A stretch of 64,000 nt of DNA from Cupriavidus sp. EM10 (GTDB taxonomy: Bacteria; Pseudomonadota; Gammaproteobacteria; Burkholderiales; Burkholderiaceae). A model generated the notes under the pieces. It was not told the origin of the DNA, ran no database searches, and worked only from the letters and a program-made list of their open reading frames with translations. The position numbers and the translations under genes are program-made. Location of the stretch: NCBI RefSeq assembly GCF_018729255.1, contig NZ_CP076061.1, positions 248,001 to 312,000 on the forward strand, given 5' to 3'. This document shows positions 34,661 through 43,098 of this stretch, in pieces (the first letter of the stretch is position 1; each line of letters starts with the position of its first letter).

Positions 34661-34939
34661 CTACATACCAAATCGAAAATGTCCGCTGTGCAGCAAAATG
34701 CTGTGAGCCCCGGTCATCTCGAACAGGCCACGGGCCATCGTCTCGATGGCACCCTTGTGCTTCTGATAGGCCACGAACAGATCTTCCGGCCGACACGATC
34801 GCGCACCGAAGTGGTCCTCCAGGGCTTCGGCGGTAATGCCATAGCACGCCGGCGCGCCATCGACGCGCGCCTGACACTGAAGGCTGGGGCCTGCCGAGCA
34901 GTAGGTCGGCAACATGCCTTAAAACTCGATTGCGCTCAT
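34661..34939 (-). pseudogene. DUF1488 protein with an early in-frame stop
   Basis: The frame from 34915 gives 84 residues: MLPTYCSAGPSLQCQARVDG, then ITAEALEDHFGARS, and the C-terminal HSGHFRFGM, characteristic of DUF1488. The family usually starts about 8 residues earlier. Indeed ATG AGC GCA ATC GAG TTT lies upstream in the same frame, but TAA follows where a Pro codon would be expected. Translation could restart at 34915, which lacks a ribosome site. A box of FNR type lies 74 bases before the upstream ATG. Confidence 0.65.
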
Positions 34940-35013
34940 GATGTGTTCGACGATACGTGGCCGTACCTGGAGATGTCACCGTCCCTAAATTAGGCGCTGG
35001 CGCGATCGGTGAT

Positions 35014-35027
35014 TTGATTCACCGCAA
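35014..35027. promoter_or_regulatory. FNR-like box
   Basis: TTGATTCACCGCAA, 74 bases before the DUF1488 start at 34939 on the minus strand. Confidence 0.6.
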
Positions 35028-35158
35028 GGGCGCATGCATCGCGCCACGTCGCGCGTGGGTTGCGCGCCGCCTGTCTGGTGGCGGGCGATATCGACGCCAT
35101 AAATCGCACCGTTGGCGACAACCCGCCCTGCCCCTTGATCATTGCACGGCAATCGCCT

Positions 35159-35172
35159 TGCGCTGCATCAAC
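35159..35172. promoter_or_regulatory. FNR-like box
   Basis: TTGCGCTGCATCAA; complement TTGAT-N4-CGCAA. It lies 67 bases before the start at 35240. The surrounding bases (CGCCTTGCGCTG, ATCAACGG) also occur around the box at 22000. Confidence 0.6.
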
Positions 35173-35239
35173 GGCCACCGCCCATGCGGACATAAAGTGA
35201 AATCCAACGCGGCAACGCAAACACACGGCGGAATCGATC

Positions 35240-35749
35240 ATGAGCTTCCTCGGCAATCCTCGCTCCTGGATCAACGTCATGATCCTTGCAGCCTTCACCT
35301 CATTGGTCGGCGCGGCTGGCGCCCAAGCGTCCGCAAGCACGCCCAAGGCCACCTTGCAGCAGGGCGCCACCAGCATTCCGTACCTGTCGGGCGGCATCGG
35401 CACCGACGATGTGGCCCGCATGCGCTCGCTCGCGCCGCAGTTCAACGTGCACCTGCGGTTCCAGGACCGGTCGGATGGCGCGTCGCTTGCGGACGTCAAG
35501 GTGCTGCTGCTCAATGCGCGACACGAACGCGTCCTGCGTGTGGTGAGCGAGGGGCCGCTGTTGTATATGCGGGTGCCGCCCGGCCAATACTATCTGGCGG
35601 CGGTGTACCAGGGCATCATCCAGGAACGCGCGCTGATCGTTGGCCGAAAGCCAATAGACCTGACCATCTCGTTCACGATGAATAGCGAGGAAGCCACCTG
35701 GCAGTACTGCAAGCGCCAGGCCGACCTGTGCGAAGGCATCGCCCCTTAA
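35240..35749 (+). CDS. exported protein of unknown function
   Basis: A 169-residue protein with a signal peptide (NVMILAAFTSLVGAAGAQAS, cleavage near residue 32). The mature domain, with LADVKVLLLNARHERVLRVV and VPPGQYYLAAVYQGIIQERA, looks like a small carboxypeptidase-regulatory or transthyretin-like beta-sandwich. Two cysteines near the end (WQYCKRQADLCEG) may form a disulfide. Located in the periplasm. An FNR-like box lies 67 bases upstream, so it should be induced at low oxygen. I cannot assign a named family with confidence. Confidence 0.68.
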   Translation: MSFLGNPRSWINVMILAAFTSLVGAAGAQASASTPKATLQQGATSIPYLSGGIGTDDVARMRSLAPQFNVHLRFQDRSDGASLADVKVLLLNARHERVLRVVSEGPLLYMRVPPGQYYLAAVYQGIIQERALIVGRKPIDLTISFTMNSEEATWQYCKRQADLCEGIAP

Positions 35750-35920
35750 GTGCGCGGCACATCGAAGACGGCGAGACGGCGGATACGGCGAACGAGTTGC
35801 GGGCGCGCAATCGGCGCCAAACGCTGGCAGGGCCAGCCGCGTACGCGGAAGCCTCAGCTCAAATGCGGAACATGAACCGGCCGCCATCAGACAAGCAAGC
35901 CGTCGGCTTCGGTCAAGAGA

Positions 35921-36258
35921 TTAGTGGCGTCGGCTGCCCGCCAATGTCGAAATGGCACCGATGGCGGCAGACAGCATGGCCACCGTGCCGATGCACTGCC
36001 ATGGGTGCTCATGCACATAAGCGTCGGTGGCCTTTGTGAACTCGCGCGTTCGCTGGCGCGCGTCCTCGCGCAGCACGCCCATGCGTTGGCGAAAGTCTTC
36101 CACGCGTCTTTCATATCGGCATAGGCCGCGGCCGAGCGGCCAGATGCTTCGCTGGCGACCTCGCGCAATAACGCTTGCGCATCGACGACCGGAACGTTGA
36201 GATCGTTGATCAGGGCATCGCGGTAGGCGGGAAGCGTGCCGTGCACATCGTCGTTCAT
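35921..36258 (-). pseudogene. DUF883/ElaB-YqjD-like protein (single frameshift)
   Basis: The protein starts MNDDVHGTLPAYRDALINDL and has LLREVASEASGRSAAAYADM. It continues one frame later as RVEDFRQRMGVLREDARQRT, then the C-terminal membrane segment HPWQCIGTVAMLSAAIGAIS. That matches DUF883, tail-anchored proteins of about 110 residues that bind ribosomes in E. coli (ElaB, YqjD). The break is one missing base in the T3 run at 36109-36111 (plus strand). A half FNR box lies at 36332-36345. Confidence 0.72.
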
Positions 36259-36331
36259 TTTGCGTCTCCTTTGAGTCATGCACGGTTCGTTTGGCAATGC
36301 ACGAAGCGTAGGCGACAAGGGCGACCAAGAG

Positions 36332-36345
36332 TTTGGATAGATCAA
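36332..36345. promoter_or_regulatory. partial FNR box
   Basis: TTTGGATAGATCAA; complement TTGATCTATCCAAA. One good half-site, 73 bases before the DUF883 start. Confidence 0.35.
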
Positions 36346-36592
36346 GGAACAACGCGCTCGGTATCGCTTCGTGACGGGCCACTGTGCCGGTGTCATGGAT
36401 CGCGCCGCGGTACTAGACGATGAAATCAGACATGTAACCGCAAAGGCTGGTCAGCGATGCACCGGAATGGGACCGGCCATCATCGCGCGCGGGATCGGCG
36501 AGTCTCCGACGCCGGGTCCCCCGCCTACATGTTGGGAAGCCTGGGATAGGATAGGACCAGGCAAGTCGCGGGCATCGTCGGTGCGCCCCCAA

Positions 36593-36606
36593 TTGATCGT
36601 TATCAA
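36593..36606. promoter_or_regulatory. FNR box
   Basis: TTGATCGTTATCAA, a perfect TTGAT-N4-ATCAA palindrome, 98 bases before the start at 36705. Confidence 0.7.
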
Positions 36607-36704
36607 ACAGCTATGGGTTTTAGCGCACTAACGATTTGACAGTGGCTATCTTCACTAGGCAAAAGACGAGACACACCAGTTGCCGCTGCCAAGGGAGACA
36701 TGCC

Positions 36705-36929
36705 ATGTTGAGTGCCCACGAAATCGCCGCGTTGATGGTGCTGGGATCGCTGGGGTCGTGCCGCGATATCGATCCGCGCGATCTGGCCGCGCTTGCCACC
36801 CGCCGCTTGGTCGATATGGCCGACGCACCGACCGCGTCTCCCGCGGTGCACCTTACCCCGGCCGGGTATCAGGTCTTGGGTGCCGTTCACCGCGCTTCGC
36901 GGGCGCGGTCGTTGCAGCGGATCGCGTAG
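36705..36929 (+). CDS. small hypothetical protein
   Basis: A 74-residue protein beginning MLSAHEIAALMVLGSLGSCR. It looks like a compact winged-helix or similar all-alpha domain (HEIAALMVL, DLAALATRRLVDM, LTPAGYQVL), which resembles the C-terminal part of small DNA-binding domains. AAGGGAG lies 8 bases upstream and a perfect FNR box further up. No family name is assigned. Confidence 0.6.
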   Translation: MLSAHEIAALMVLGSLGSCRDIDPRDLAALATRRLVDMADAPTASPAVHLTPAGYQVLGAVHRASRARSLQRIA

Positions 36930-37182
36930 CCATTGCGGCATCGGCGAATGCCGGCGCGAGTCAGGCAATCCTGACAGCCGTGCCAAGAAACCTGACGCGC
37001 CACACAGCACCATTCCCACATCGCGCATGGCAATCAGGTGACGCGTTTGCCGGCATGCGCTGATATGTGCCAATACCCCGCCTGACCAATACTCCAGCCA
37101 CACCCCCGGCAACGCCGCGCGAAATCCGTAAAGCAACAGGCCGCGCGTCCGTGCCCTCGGTGCCAACCGGCGGGAGATGGAA

Positions 37183-37689
37183 ATGGACGATATGGACATC
37201 GCGCCAGCGGCAACCAACCGCGCGCCACAGACGCTGCGGGAAGGCACGCACCTTGTCACGCCGCGACGCTGGTATCGCCATCACGGCATCTACATCGGCA
37301 ACGGACACGTGGTGCATTACGCGGGATTCAAGTCATTGCTGCGTCGAGGCCCCGTGGAATGCGCCACGCTCGACGCCTTCGCCGACGGCCACGGTATCGA
37401 GGTTGTCACTGTGCAGCATGCCCGCTACAGCGGAGCTGACGTGGTCCGTCGCGCCACTTCGCGGCTGGGCGAGGACACCTATCACCTGCTACGCAACAAC
37501 TGCGAGCATTTCTGCAACTGGTGCGTACATGGCGCGCCCACCAGCTCGCAGGTCGAACGACTGGCACACGAGCCGCTTCGCGCCCTACTCGCTGCCGTGT
37601 GCCTACTGCACGCGTGGATGTGGGCGCGCGTGTACACCGGGCGCGGCGGCAACTTTCTTTCTAACCGTCATGGAGAGCACACATCATGA
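37183..37689 (+). CDS. LRAT/NlpC-P60-like domain protein with C-terminal anchor
   Basis: A 168-residue protein with the lecithin-retinol-acyltransferase-like fold. GTHLVTPRRWYRHHGIYIGN supplies the first catalytic His, HVVHYAGF the second, and NNCEHFCNWCVHG the Cys (N-C-E-H-F motif). Relatives are acyltransferases or lipid hydrolases. A hydrophobic stretch near the end (ALLAAVCLLHAWMWARVY) may anchor it to the membrane. GGGAG lies 6 bases before the chosen ATG. Its stop overlaps the next ATG (ATGA). A bacterial LRAT protein in a low-oxygen island is unusual; lipid remodelling is a guess. Confidence 0.72.
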   Translation: MDDMDIAPAATNRAPQTLREGTHLVTPRRWYRHHGIYIGNGHVVHYAGFKSLLRRGPVECATLDAFADGHGIEVVTVQHARYSGADVVRRATSRLGEDTYHLLRNNCEHFCNWCVHGAPTSSQVERLAHEPLRALLAAVCLLHAWMWARVYTGRGGNFLSNRHGEHTS

Positions 37690-37946
37690 ACACCGTAAGC
37701 CACAACTATCGGGGCTTTCATGTCACCCTGCGTCCCGACCCCGTGCACCCTGAGGTTCGTATCCTTTCGCGAGACGACGATATGGGCGTGTGCTTTACCC
37801 CGCGCTGGGGCGCATTGGCGCCGGTGGCCTCCGAAACCAAGCAGTGGCTGCAAGGCTACGCGGCCGGCCTGATCGACTGCGAACTCGCCGGAGGCTTCGG
37901 CATCCTGCTAAGGCAAGAGCGCGGCAATTGTGTGGCGGCAGCCTGA
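37686..37946 (+). CDS. small hypothetical protein coupled to the LRAT gene
   Basis: An 86-residue soluble protein starting MNTVSHNYRGFHVTLRPDPV. It has a beta-rich first half and a C-terminal helix (QWLQGYAAGLIDCELAG). The ATG overlaps the stop of the preceding gene by four bases, so the two are translationally coupled. No family recognised. Confidence 0.6.
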   Translation: MNTVSHNYRGFHVTLRPDPVHPEVRILSRDDDMGVCFTPRWGALAPVASETKQWLQGYAAGLIDCELAGGFGILLRQERGNCVAAA

Positions 37947-38078
37947 AGCGCCCCGTGGTCTGACGCCGCTTCGACGCACTTGCGCGGCCGGCGTCGCACG
38001 GCTTCCCGCGCTCAGCGCGCCGATCAATCCTTGACCGAGCAGGTCAGCGAAAGGTGAATCGGAGCGGGGCAACCGAGT

Positions 38079-38509
38079 TCATCGACTCTCATTCATTACG
38101 GCCGTCGCTGCCGAACGGATCTGGATACGCTTCTGCGGCCTGGCTTCCTTCTTGGGCAGCACCAGCCGCAGAACACCGTCGGCGTAGGTGGCATCCACGT
38201 TCGATTCGTCGATGTCGGCGTCCAACGTGAAGGCTCGGCGCATGGCGCCGCTGTAGCGCTCGTGGCGGATCACACGTTCGCCGTCGCGCTGCTCCGTCGT
38301 GCGCTCGACCCTGGCAGCAATCATGACCGTGCCGCGATCGACGTTGATATCGATGTCCTCGTGTTTCACAAGCTGCCGTCTGACTCGGTCACATCGACCT
38401 TGAACACCATGCCGGCGTCGGCGGCGCCGCGGAACGCGCGCAGCATGCCCTGCATCATGTCGCTGATCCGTTCGATGGAAAGCGGATCGTAATCTCTGAG
38501 GCTGGTCAT
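38079..38509 (-). pseudogene. Hsp20 protein with internal deletion and frameshift
   Basis: Two frames together give MTSLRDYDPLSIERISDMMQ, FKVDVTESDGS, then KHEDIDINVDRGTVMIAARV and YADGVLRLVLPKK. These are the start and end of an Hsp20. Compared with the family, about ten residues of the first crystallin strand are missing at the junction (near 38365-38385), along with one base of frame. That makes it more than a sequencing slip, so it is probably a dead paralogue. Confidence 0.75.
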
Positions 38510-38887
38510 CGTGGACTCCTTCATTCCACTGCCGGCAAATCCGGCTGTCCTTAGCATGGCAATCCATGGCGACCGGCCCTTGCGTTGCGCCAAGCGCTGG
38601 AGCGCCAGTTTGTCAGACCGGCGTTTGATGAGACAACGCAGACCCGTCGTCTCGGCGAGGAATGTTTGGGGTCGATCGCAGCAGAGTACGGCTAGCAATA
38701 AGTTACCTATAAGGCATACGCACGCCGATTAAGTGGGGTATATGTGAGCGGATGGGCGCCCGCATTCCTTGCGCCAGTCGCGCGGGCGTTACGCATCTTC
38801 TATATTCTGATCAGCAGACTGCTGCCGCCTTAGCAAAAGAGGCAATTACGCCTTTCGGCATTAAGCGTCCATTAAGAGTGGCCCGAC
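38510..38887. other. intergenic stretch before the two-component genes
   Basis: No gene seen. The region just before 38888 is AT-richer (TTACGCCTTTCGGCATTAAGC) and probably holds the kinase promoter. No FNR box was found here. Confidence 0.4.
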
Positions 38888-40012
38888 ATGACCCAAGACA
38901 CGCCCCTTCGCAGCGATGCGATGCACCTGCCCGCCCAGATCTCGGGCAACGAGGCGTGTCTGGCCGCCATCGTGCGGACTTCCATGGAGGCGATCATCTC
39001 GATCAACGAACAGCAGCAGATCGTGCTGTTCAACCCGATGGCCGAGGCGTTGTTCGGGATTGCCGCGCTGGATGCCATCGGCAAGTCCCTCGACCTCCTA
39101 CTGCCTGAGCGCTTTCGCTCCGCGCACACCCAGCACGTGCGCCGGTTCAGCGTGACTGGGGTCTCGGATCGGCAGATGGGCCTGCAGCGGACGCTCTATG
39201 CGCTGCGCCGCGACGGCAGCGAATTTCCCATCGAAGCTTCCATCTCGCAGACGAACGACGGCCAGGGACGCAAGCTGTTCACCGTCATGCTGCGCGACAT
39301 CACCGAGCGCGTGCGCGCAGAAGCCGCGTTGCGGCGCTCGCGCGAGGAACTGCAAGCGCTCTCCGATAGCATCCTGGCAAGCCGCGAGGAAGAAAAGCGC
39401 CGCGTCGCCCGCGAACTGCATGACGACATCGGGCAGCGCCTGAGCGCGTTGAAGATGGACCTTGCCATGCTGGAGGGCGACCTGCGCGAAGCCGGCACGG
39501 CGTCGCATTGCCTGAGCCGCGCGGCGGCCATGCATGGCGGTATCGATGCCGCTATCGCCGCGGTCCGGCAGATTTCCGCGGACCTGCGCCCGACCCTGCT
39601 CGACGAACTGGGGCTGGCTGCGGCGCTGGACTGGCTGAGCAAGGATTTCAGCCGCCGCTACGGCCTGACGATCGATCTGCGGTCCCCCGATCATCTTGAG
39701 GTGAGCGAACAGGAGGCGACAGCGGTTTTCCGCATCGTGCAGGAGGCACTGAACAACGTCGTGCACCATGCGCAGGCCAATCGCGTGTGGATCAGCCTGG
39801 ACCAGCACGCCGGCGAACACGTGCTGCGGGTGCTCGACAACGGGAACGGCTGGGACGGCGCGCTACGCGACCGCACGCGCCGTTCGTTCGGACTGCTCGG
39901 CATTCGCGAGCGAACCCGGCTGCTGGGCGGAACGCTGGCGTTGACGCACGCACCGGGGCAAGGATTCGAGCTATGCCTGCACTTTCCGATGCGCGCCACT
40001 GTGGCGGAGTGA
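38888..40012 (+). CDS. PAS-domain sensor histidine kinase (NarL-partner type)
   Basis: A 374-residue cytoplasmic kinase. The PAS domain covers about residues 20-140 (RTSMEAIISINEQQQIVLFN, FTVMLRDITER). HisKA_3 has the phospho-acceptor H178 in ARELHDDIGQRLSALKMDL. The ATPase domain has IVQEALNNVVHHAQANRVWI, LDNGNGW and the C-terminal GGTLALTHAPGQGFELCLHF. There are no membrane segments, so it senses an internal cue through PAS. It overlaps functionally with the regulator four bases downstream. Similar pairs occur in the Burkholderia lxa locus. Confidence 0.92.
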   Translation: MTQDTPLRSDAMHLPAQISGNEACLAAIVRTSMEAIISINEQQQIVLFNPMAEALFGIAALDAIGKSLDLLLPERFRSAHTQHVRRFSVTGVSDRQMGLQRTLYALRRDGSEFPIEASISQTNDGQGRKLFTVMLRDITERVRAEAALRRSREELQALSDSILASREEEKRRVARELHDDIGQRLSALKMDLAMLEGDLREAGTASHCLSRAAAMHGGIDAAIAAVRQISADLRPTLLDELGLAAALDWLSKDFSRRYGLTIDLRSPDHLEVSEQEATAVFRIVQEALNNVVHHAQANRVWISLDQHAGEHVLRVLDNGNGWDGALRDRTRRSFGLLGIRERTRLLGGTLALTHAPGQGFELCLHFPMRATVAE

Positions 40013-40016
40013 GACG

Positions 40017-40661
40017 ATGATACGAGTAGTCATTGCTGACGATCATGCCGTGGTGCGCAACGGCTTGCGGCATATTCTGGAGCGCGAAGACGACGTGGAG
40101 GTGGTCGGCGAAGCTGCCAAAGGTTCCGAAGTGCCGCAGGTGTTGCGCGAGACGACGCCCGATGTGATCCTGCTGGACCTGTCGATGCCCGGGCGCAGCG
40201 GCCTGGAACTGGTGCGGCACGTACGCACCGAGTATCCGGCCAGCCGGGTGCTAGTGCTGACCATGCATGCCGAGGAGCAGTACGTGGTACGGGCATTCCG
40301 CGCTGGCGCGGCCGGATACCTGACCAAGGACAGCGCCGCCAATGACCTGATTGCGGCCCTGCGCAAGGTAGCGACGGGCGGTACCTATGTCAGCCCCGAA
40401 ATGGCGGAAAAGCTGGCGCTTGGCGTGCAGGAGCAAACCGATGCGCCGCATGCCAGCCTATCCGACCGCGAGTTGGAGGTGTACCGGCGCATCGTCAACG
40501 GCGAATCGCTGACCGAAATCGCCGAAGCCCTGTGCGTGAGCGCCAAGACCGTCAGCACCTACAAAATGCGGCTGCTGGAAAAGCTCCAGCTTCGCAGCGA
40601 CGCTGCCCTGGTGCGCTACGCCATCGAGGCGAACCTGTTTCCCCGCGAATCGCCGCTCTAG
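40017..40661 (+). CDS. LuxR/NarL-family response regulator
   Basis: A 214-residue regulator. The receiver domain has acidic D8-D9, phospho-acceptor D54 (VILLDLSMPGR) and the K of YLTKDSAA. The C-terminal helix-turn-helix is LSDRELEVYRRIVNGESLTE, EIAEALCVSAKTVSTYKMRL. It begins 4 bases after the kinase stop, so the two form an operon. Its targets are not known; the surrounding stress genes are the obvious candidates. Confidence 0.92.
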   Translation: MIRVVIADDHAVVRNGLRHILEREDDVEVVGEAAKGSEVPQVLRETTPDVILLDLSMPGRSGLELVRHVRTEYPASRVLVLTMHAEEQYVVRAFRAGAAGYLTKDSAANDLIAALRKVATGGTYVSPEMAEKLALGVQEQTDAPHASLSDRELEVYRRIVNGESLTEIAEALCVSAKTVSTYKMRLLEKLQLRSDAALVRYAIEANLFPRESPL

Positions 40662-40667
40662 TACCTG

Positions 40668-41153
40668 TCATCCCACGTGCCTGCGACGGCCGGCGGCCAC
40701 GCTGCTTGCCTCCGCGCGAATCAGCAGCACAGGCTTGCTGGTCTGCGCCAGGACGCCTTCAGACACGCTGCCCATGATGACCCGCCGCATGCCGCGACGC
40801 CCATGCGTGCCCATGACGATCACGTCGGCCGGCCAGGTGTCCGCGCGCTCGACGATGGTCTCCGAGACGTTGCCTCGGCCAAGCGGACGCTCCACAAGCT
40901 CCTTGATGCAGGTGACGCCGGCGTGAGCGCACCGCTCGGCGGCAAGGTCAAGTGCCCGTTCACCACCCTGCACAAGCTGGCTCAGTACCATAGCGGTGTC
41001 CGCCGTGCCCGCGGCGTCGAACAATTCGCTGTCGTCCACTACATACAGCAGCTTGATATCGGCACGGAACGCCCGCGCCATGCCAATGGCCTGCGTCATC
41101 GCCAGGTCGGCCGAATCGCCACCATCCACCGCCACCAGAATTCTCTCGTACAT
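40668..41153 (-). CDS. universal stress protein, single domain
   Basis: A 161-residue Usp starting MYERILVAVDGGDSADLAMT, with the ATP-loop GTHGRRGMRRVIMGSVSEGV and KPVLLIRAE. It converges on the response regulator with a 6-base gap. An FNR-like box at 41212-41225 lies 58 bases upstream. Confidence 0.9.
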   Translation of the reverse strand: MYERILVAVDGGDSADLAMTQAIGMARAFRADIKLLYVVDDSELFDAAGTADTAMVLSQLVQGGERALDLAAERCAHAGVTCIKELVERPLGRGNVSETIVERADTWPADVIVMGTHGRRGMRRVIMGSVSEGVLAQTSKPVLLIRAEASSVAAGRRRHVG

Positions 41154-41211
41154 GATCGGGCTCCGCCTGCATCTTCGTGCTTCGAGACTAGGTCGCTTCA
41201 GCCCATCGCAC

Positions 41212-41225
41212 TTGATCTGCCGCAA
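41212..41225. promoter_or_regulatory. FNR-like box
   Basis: TTGATCTGCCGCAA, 58 bases before the minus-strand Usp start at 41153. Confidence 0.65.
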
Positions 41226-41258
41226 CGCCGTTGATCGATCGAGTCAGTCCGCTGTTGA

Positions 41259-41272
41259 TTGATTTTTCGCAA
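41259..41272. promoter_or_regulatory. FNR-like box
   Basis: TTGATTTTTCGCAA, 66 bases before the plus-strand Usp at 41339. Together with the previous box it gives each divergent gene its own site. Confidence 0.65.
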
Positions 41273-41338
41273 CGGCTTCTTCACGTCATGGCATAGATTT
41301 GACGCGTGCCCAATGTTGTGGCACTGGCAAGGGAGAAG

Positions 41339-42142
41339 ATGGACATCTCAGCTATTGTGGTCCACGTCGATGCGTCAACGTACGCCACGGCCCGGCTTGC
41401 CCACGCGGTCGCCCTAGCCTGTGCATTGCCGGCGACGCTTGTGGGCCTGCTGCCACAGCGCGGCCTCCATCCCGACGCAGGGTTCTTCGCCGATTGCGAG
41501 TCCAGCCGCGTGGCCTTCGAGGCCGCGACGGCAGGCGCTCCCATCGCCGTGGACTGGCGCGTGGGAGAAGGCACGCCACTTGAAGCCATGCAATGCGAAG
41601 GCCGCTTGGCTGATCTGATCATCGTCAGCCAGCCGTGCGCTGGCGACGGACATCGCCTGGTTGACACACGGCCGTTTGTGGAAGGAACAATCTTGGAGGC
41701 CGGACCGCCGGTCCTGGTCATTCCGCTGACGGACGACGCCGCGCCCACGCAGGTGTGGCCCTATGCGCGCGTGATGGTGGCGTGGAGCGGCACGCGCGAA
41801 TCGGCGCGTGCGCTGCGCGACGCACTGCCGATCCTGCGCCGCGCGCAGCATGTCGCGCTGGCTTGCTGCATTCCCTTCTCCCGACACCGCCGCACCGATA
41901 TGGCGCCGGCCAGCTACGCGCTGACGTGGCTGGCGCGCCGGGGCATCCGAGCCTGCCTGATCGGACTGACAAGCGATGCGCATGCATCACTAGGCAAGGC
42001 TTTCCTGGCCACTGCCCGGACGGCCCGCACCGACTTGTTGGTTTGCGGCGCGCCGGCGCGCGACGAAGCGGTCGGCAAGCTGGGGGGCATCGCTGGAACG
42101 GTGCTCGAGAAATCCCCAATCCCGACGCTATTCGCACGTTAG
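41339..42142 (+). CDS. tandem universal stress protein, degenerate loops
   Basis: A 267-residue two-domain Usp: MDISAIVVHVDASTYATARL, central IPLTDDAAPTQVWPYARVMV, and C-terminal PIPTLFAR. The second ATP-loop reads CGAPARDEAVGKLGGIAGTV, with the G-x2-G pattern lost, so ATP binding is doubtful. GGGAGA lies before the ATG at 41339; the longer frame to 41306 has no site. Part of the central Usp block. Confidence 0.85.
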   Translation: MDISAIVVHVDASTYATARLAHAVALACALPATLVGLLPQRGLHPDAGFFADCESSRVAFEAATAGAPIAVDWRVGEGTPLEAMQCEGRLADLIIVSQPCAGDGHRLVDTRPFVEGTILEAGPPVLVIPLTDDAAPTQVWPYARVMVAWSGTRESARALRDALPILRRAQHVALACCIPFSRHRRTDMAPASYALTWLARRGIRACLIGLTSDAHASLGKAFLATARTARTDLLVCGAPARDEAVGKLGGIAGTVLEKSPIPTLFAR

Positions 42143-42226
42143 CGATGCGCATGCAGACGCTGCCTGCGCCCTTCGGAGCTCCGGGGCGCGGGCAGCTTCA
42201 GCTTCGCAAATTTGGCGTGGCGCTTC

Positions 42227-43066
42227 TCAGTGCGCCAAGAGCACGGGCACCGTCATCGAACTCAGGATGGTCTTGGTGACGCCGCCCAGCACCAGTTCGC
42301 GGAAGCGTCCGTGCCCATACGCGCCCATGACCAGCAGGTCGGCTTGCACATCGGGGGCACGCGACAATATCAGGTCACCAATGGCGGCATCGTTCGCGCC
42401 GGGTTCGAACTCCGTGCGGACATCGGCGCAGACATCGCGCAGCACGCGGCATGCGATGTCCAGCGGGGCCGCGTCGGCGCGCGGGGCGTGGTGGACCGGT
42501 TTGGCATGCAGCAGGTGCACGGTGCTACCTACCAGCAGTGGCAATGCATCGTGCAGGGCACGCGCGCATTCCTTGCCGCCGTCCCACGCCACCAGCGCGC
42601 GGCGGCCCACCGTCAGCGCCGGCCCGCCGTAAGGCACTACCAGCACGGGCCGACCGGATTCCAATAGGAGCGATTCGAGAAACTGCGGCGCCACCACGCT
42701 CTCAGGTTCGCTGGTATCGATTTGTCCGACCACCACGAGGCCGGCCTCCTTCACCTCCCTGAGCGTGCGGCGTACCAGATCGCCGTCCAGACTGCGCCAT
42801 TCCGCCGACACCGATTCGCTCCATACGGCCGACTGGAATCGTTTTCGCAGCGTTTCTTGCTGGCGCTCACGCCGGGCTCGATCCTGCTGCAAGGCTGCCG
42901 CCGCGTGCGCCACGTGATAAAACCACTGTGGATCGGCGGCAAACGTGGCGCATACGCCTACCAGACGGCAACGCTGCGCGGTGGCGATTTGCAGGGCCAA
43001 CTTCGCGCGGACCATCGCGCGCTGGCTGGCGTCCACATGGACGAAGATGCTGGGATAGGCGAGCAT
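42227..43066 (-). CDS. tandem universal stress protein
   Basis: A 279-residue two-domain Usp: MLAYPSIFVHVDASQRAMVR at the start, GRPVLVVPYGGPALTVGRRA between domains, and LLVMGAYGHGRFRELVLGGV with T-K-T-I in the second loop. It ends VPVLLAH. It lies 32 bases downstream of another tandem Usp on the same strand and is probably co-transcribed from the FNR-like box at 43989. Confidence 0.88.
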   Translation of the reverse strand: MLAYPSIFVHVDASQRAMVRAKLALQIATAQRCRLVGVCATFAADPQWFYHVAHAAAALQQDRARRERQQETLRKRFQSAVWSESVSAEWRSLDGDLVRRTLREVKEAGLVVVGQIDTSEPESVVAPQFLESLLLESGRPVLVVPYGGPALTVGRRALVAWDGGKECARALHDALPLLVGSTVHLLHAKPVHHAPRADAAPLDIACRVLRDVCADVRTEFEPGANDAAIGDLILSRAPDVQADLLVMGAYGHGRFRELVLGGVTKTILSSMTVPVLLAH

Positions 43067-43098
43067 GGCTTGATCTCCTGACCAGGCGGCGCGGCCAA

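Noticed and set aside
34957..35685. A 242-codon ORF
   Set aside because: It overlaps the signal-peptide protein at 35240 in another frame; the latter has the better composition and an upstream box.
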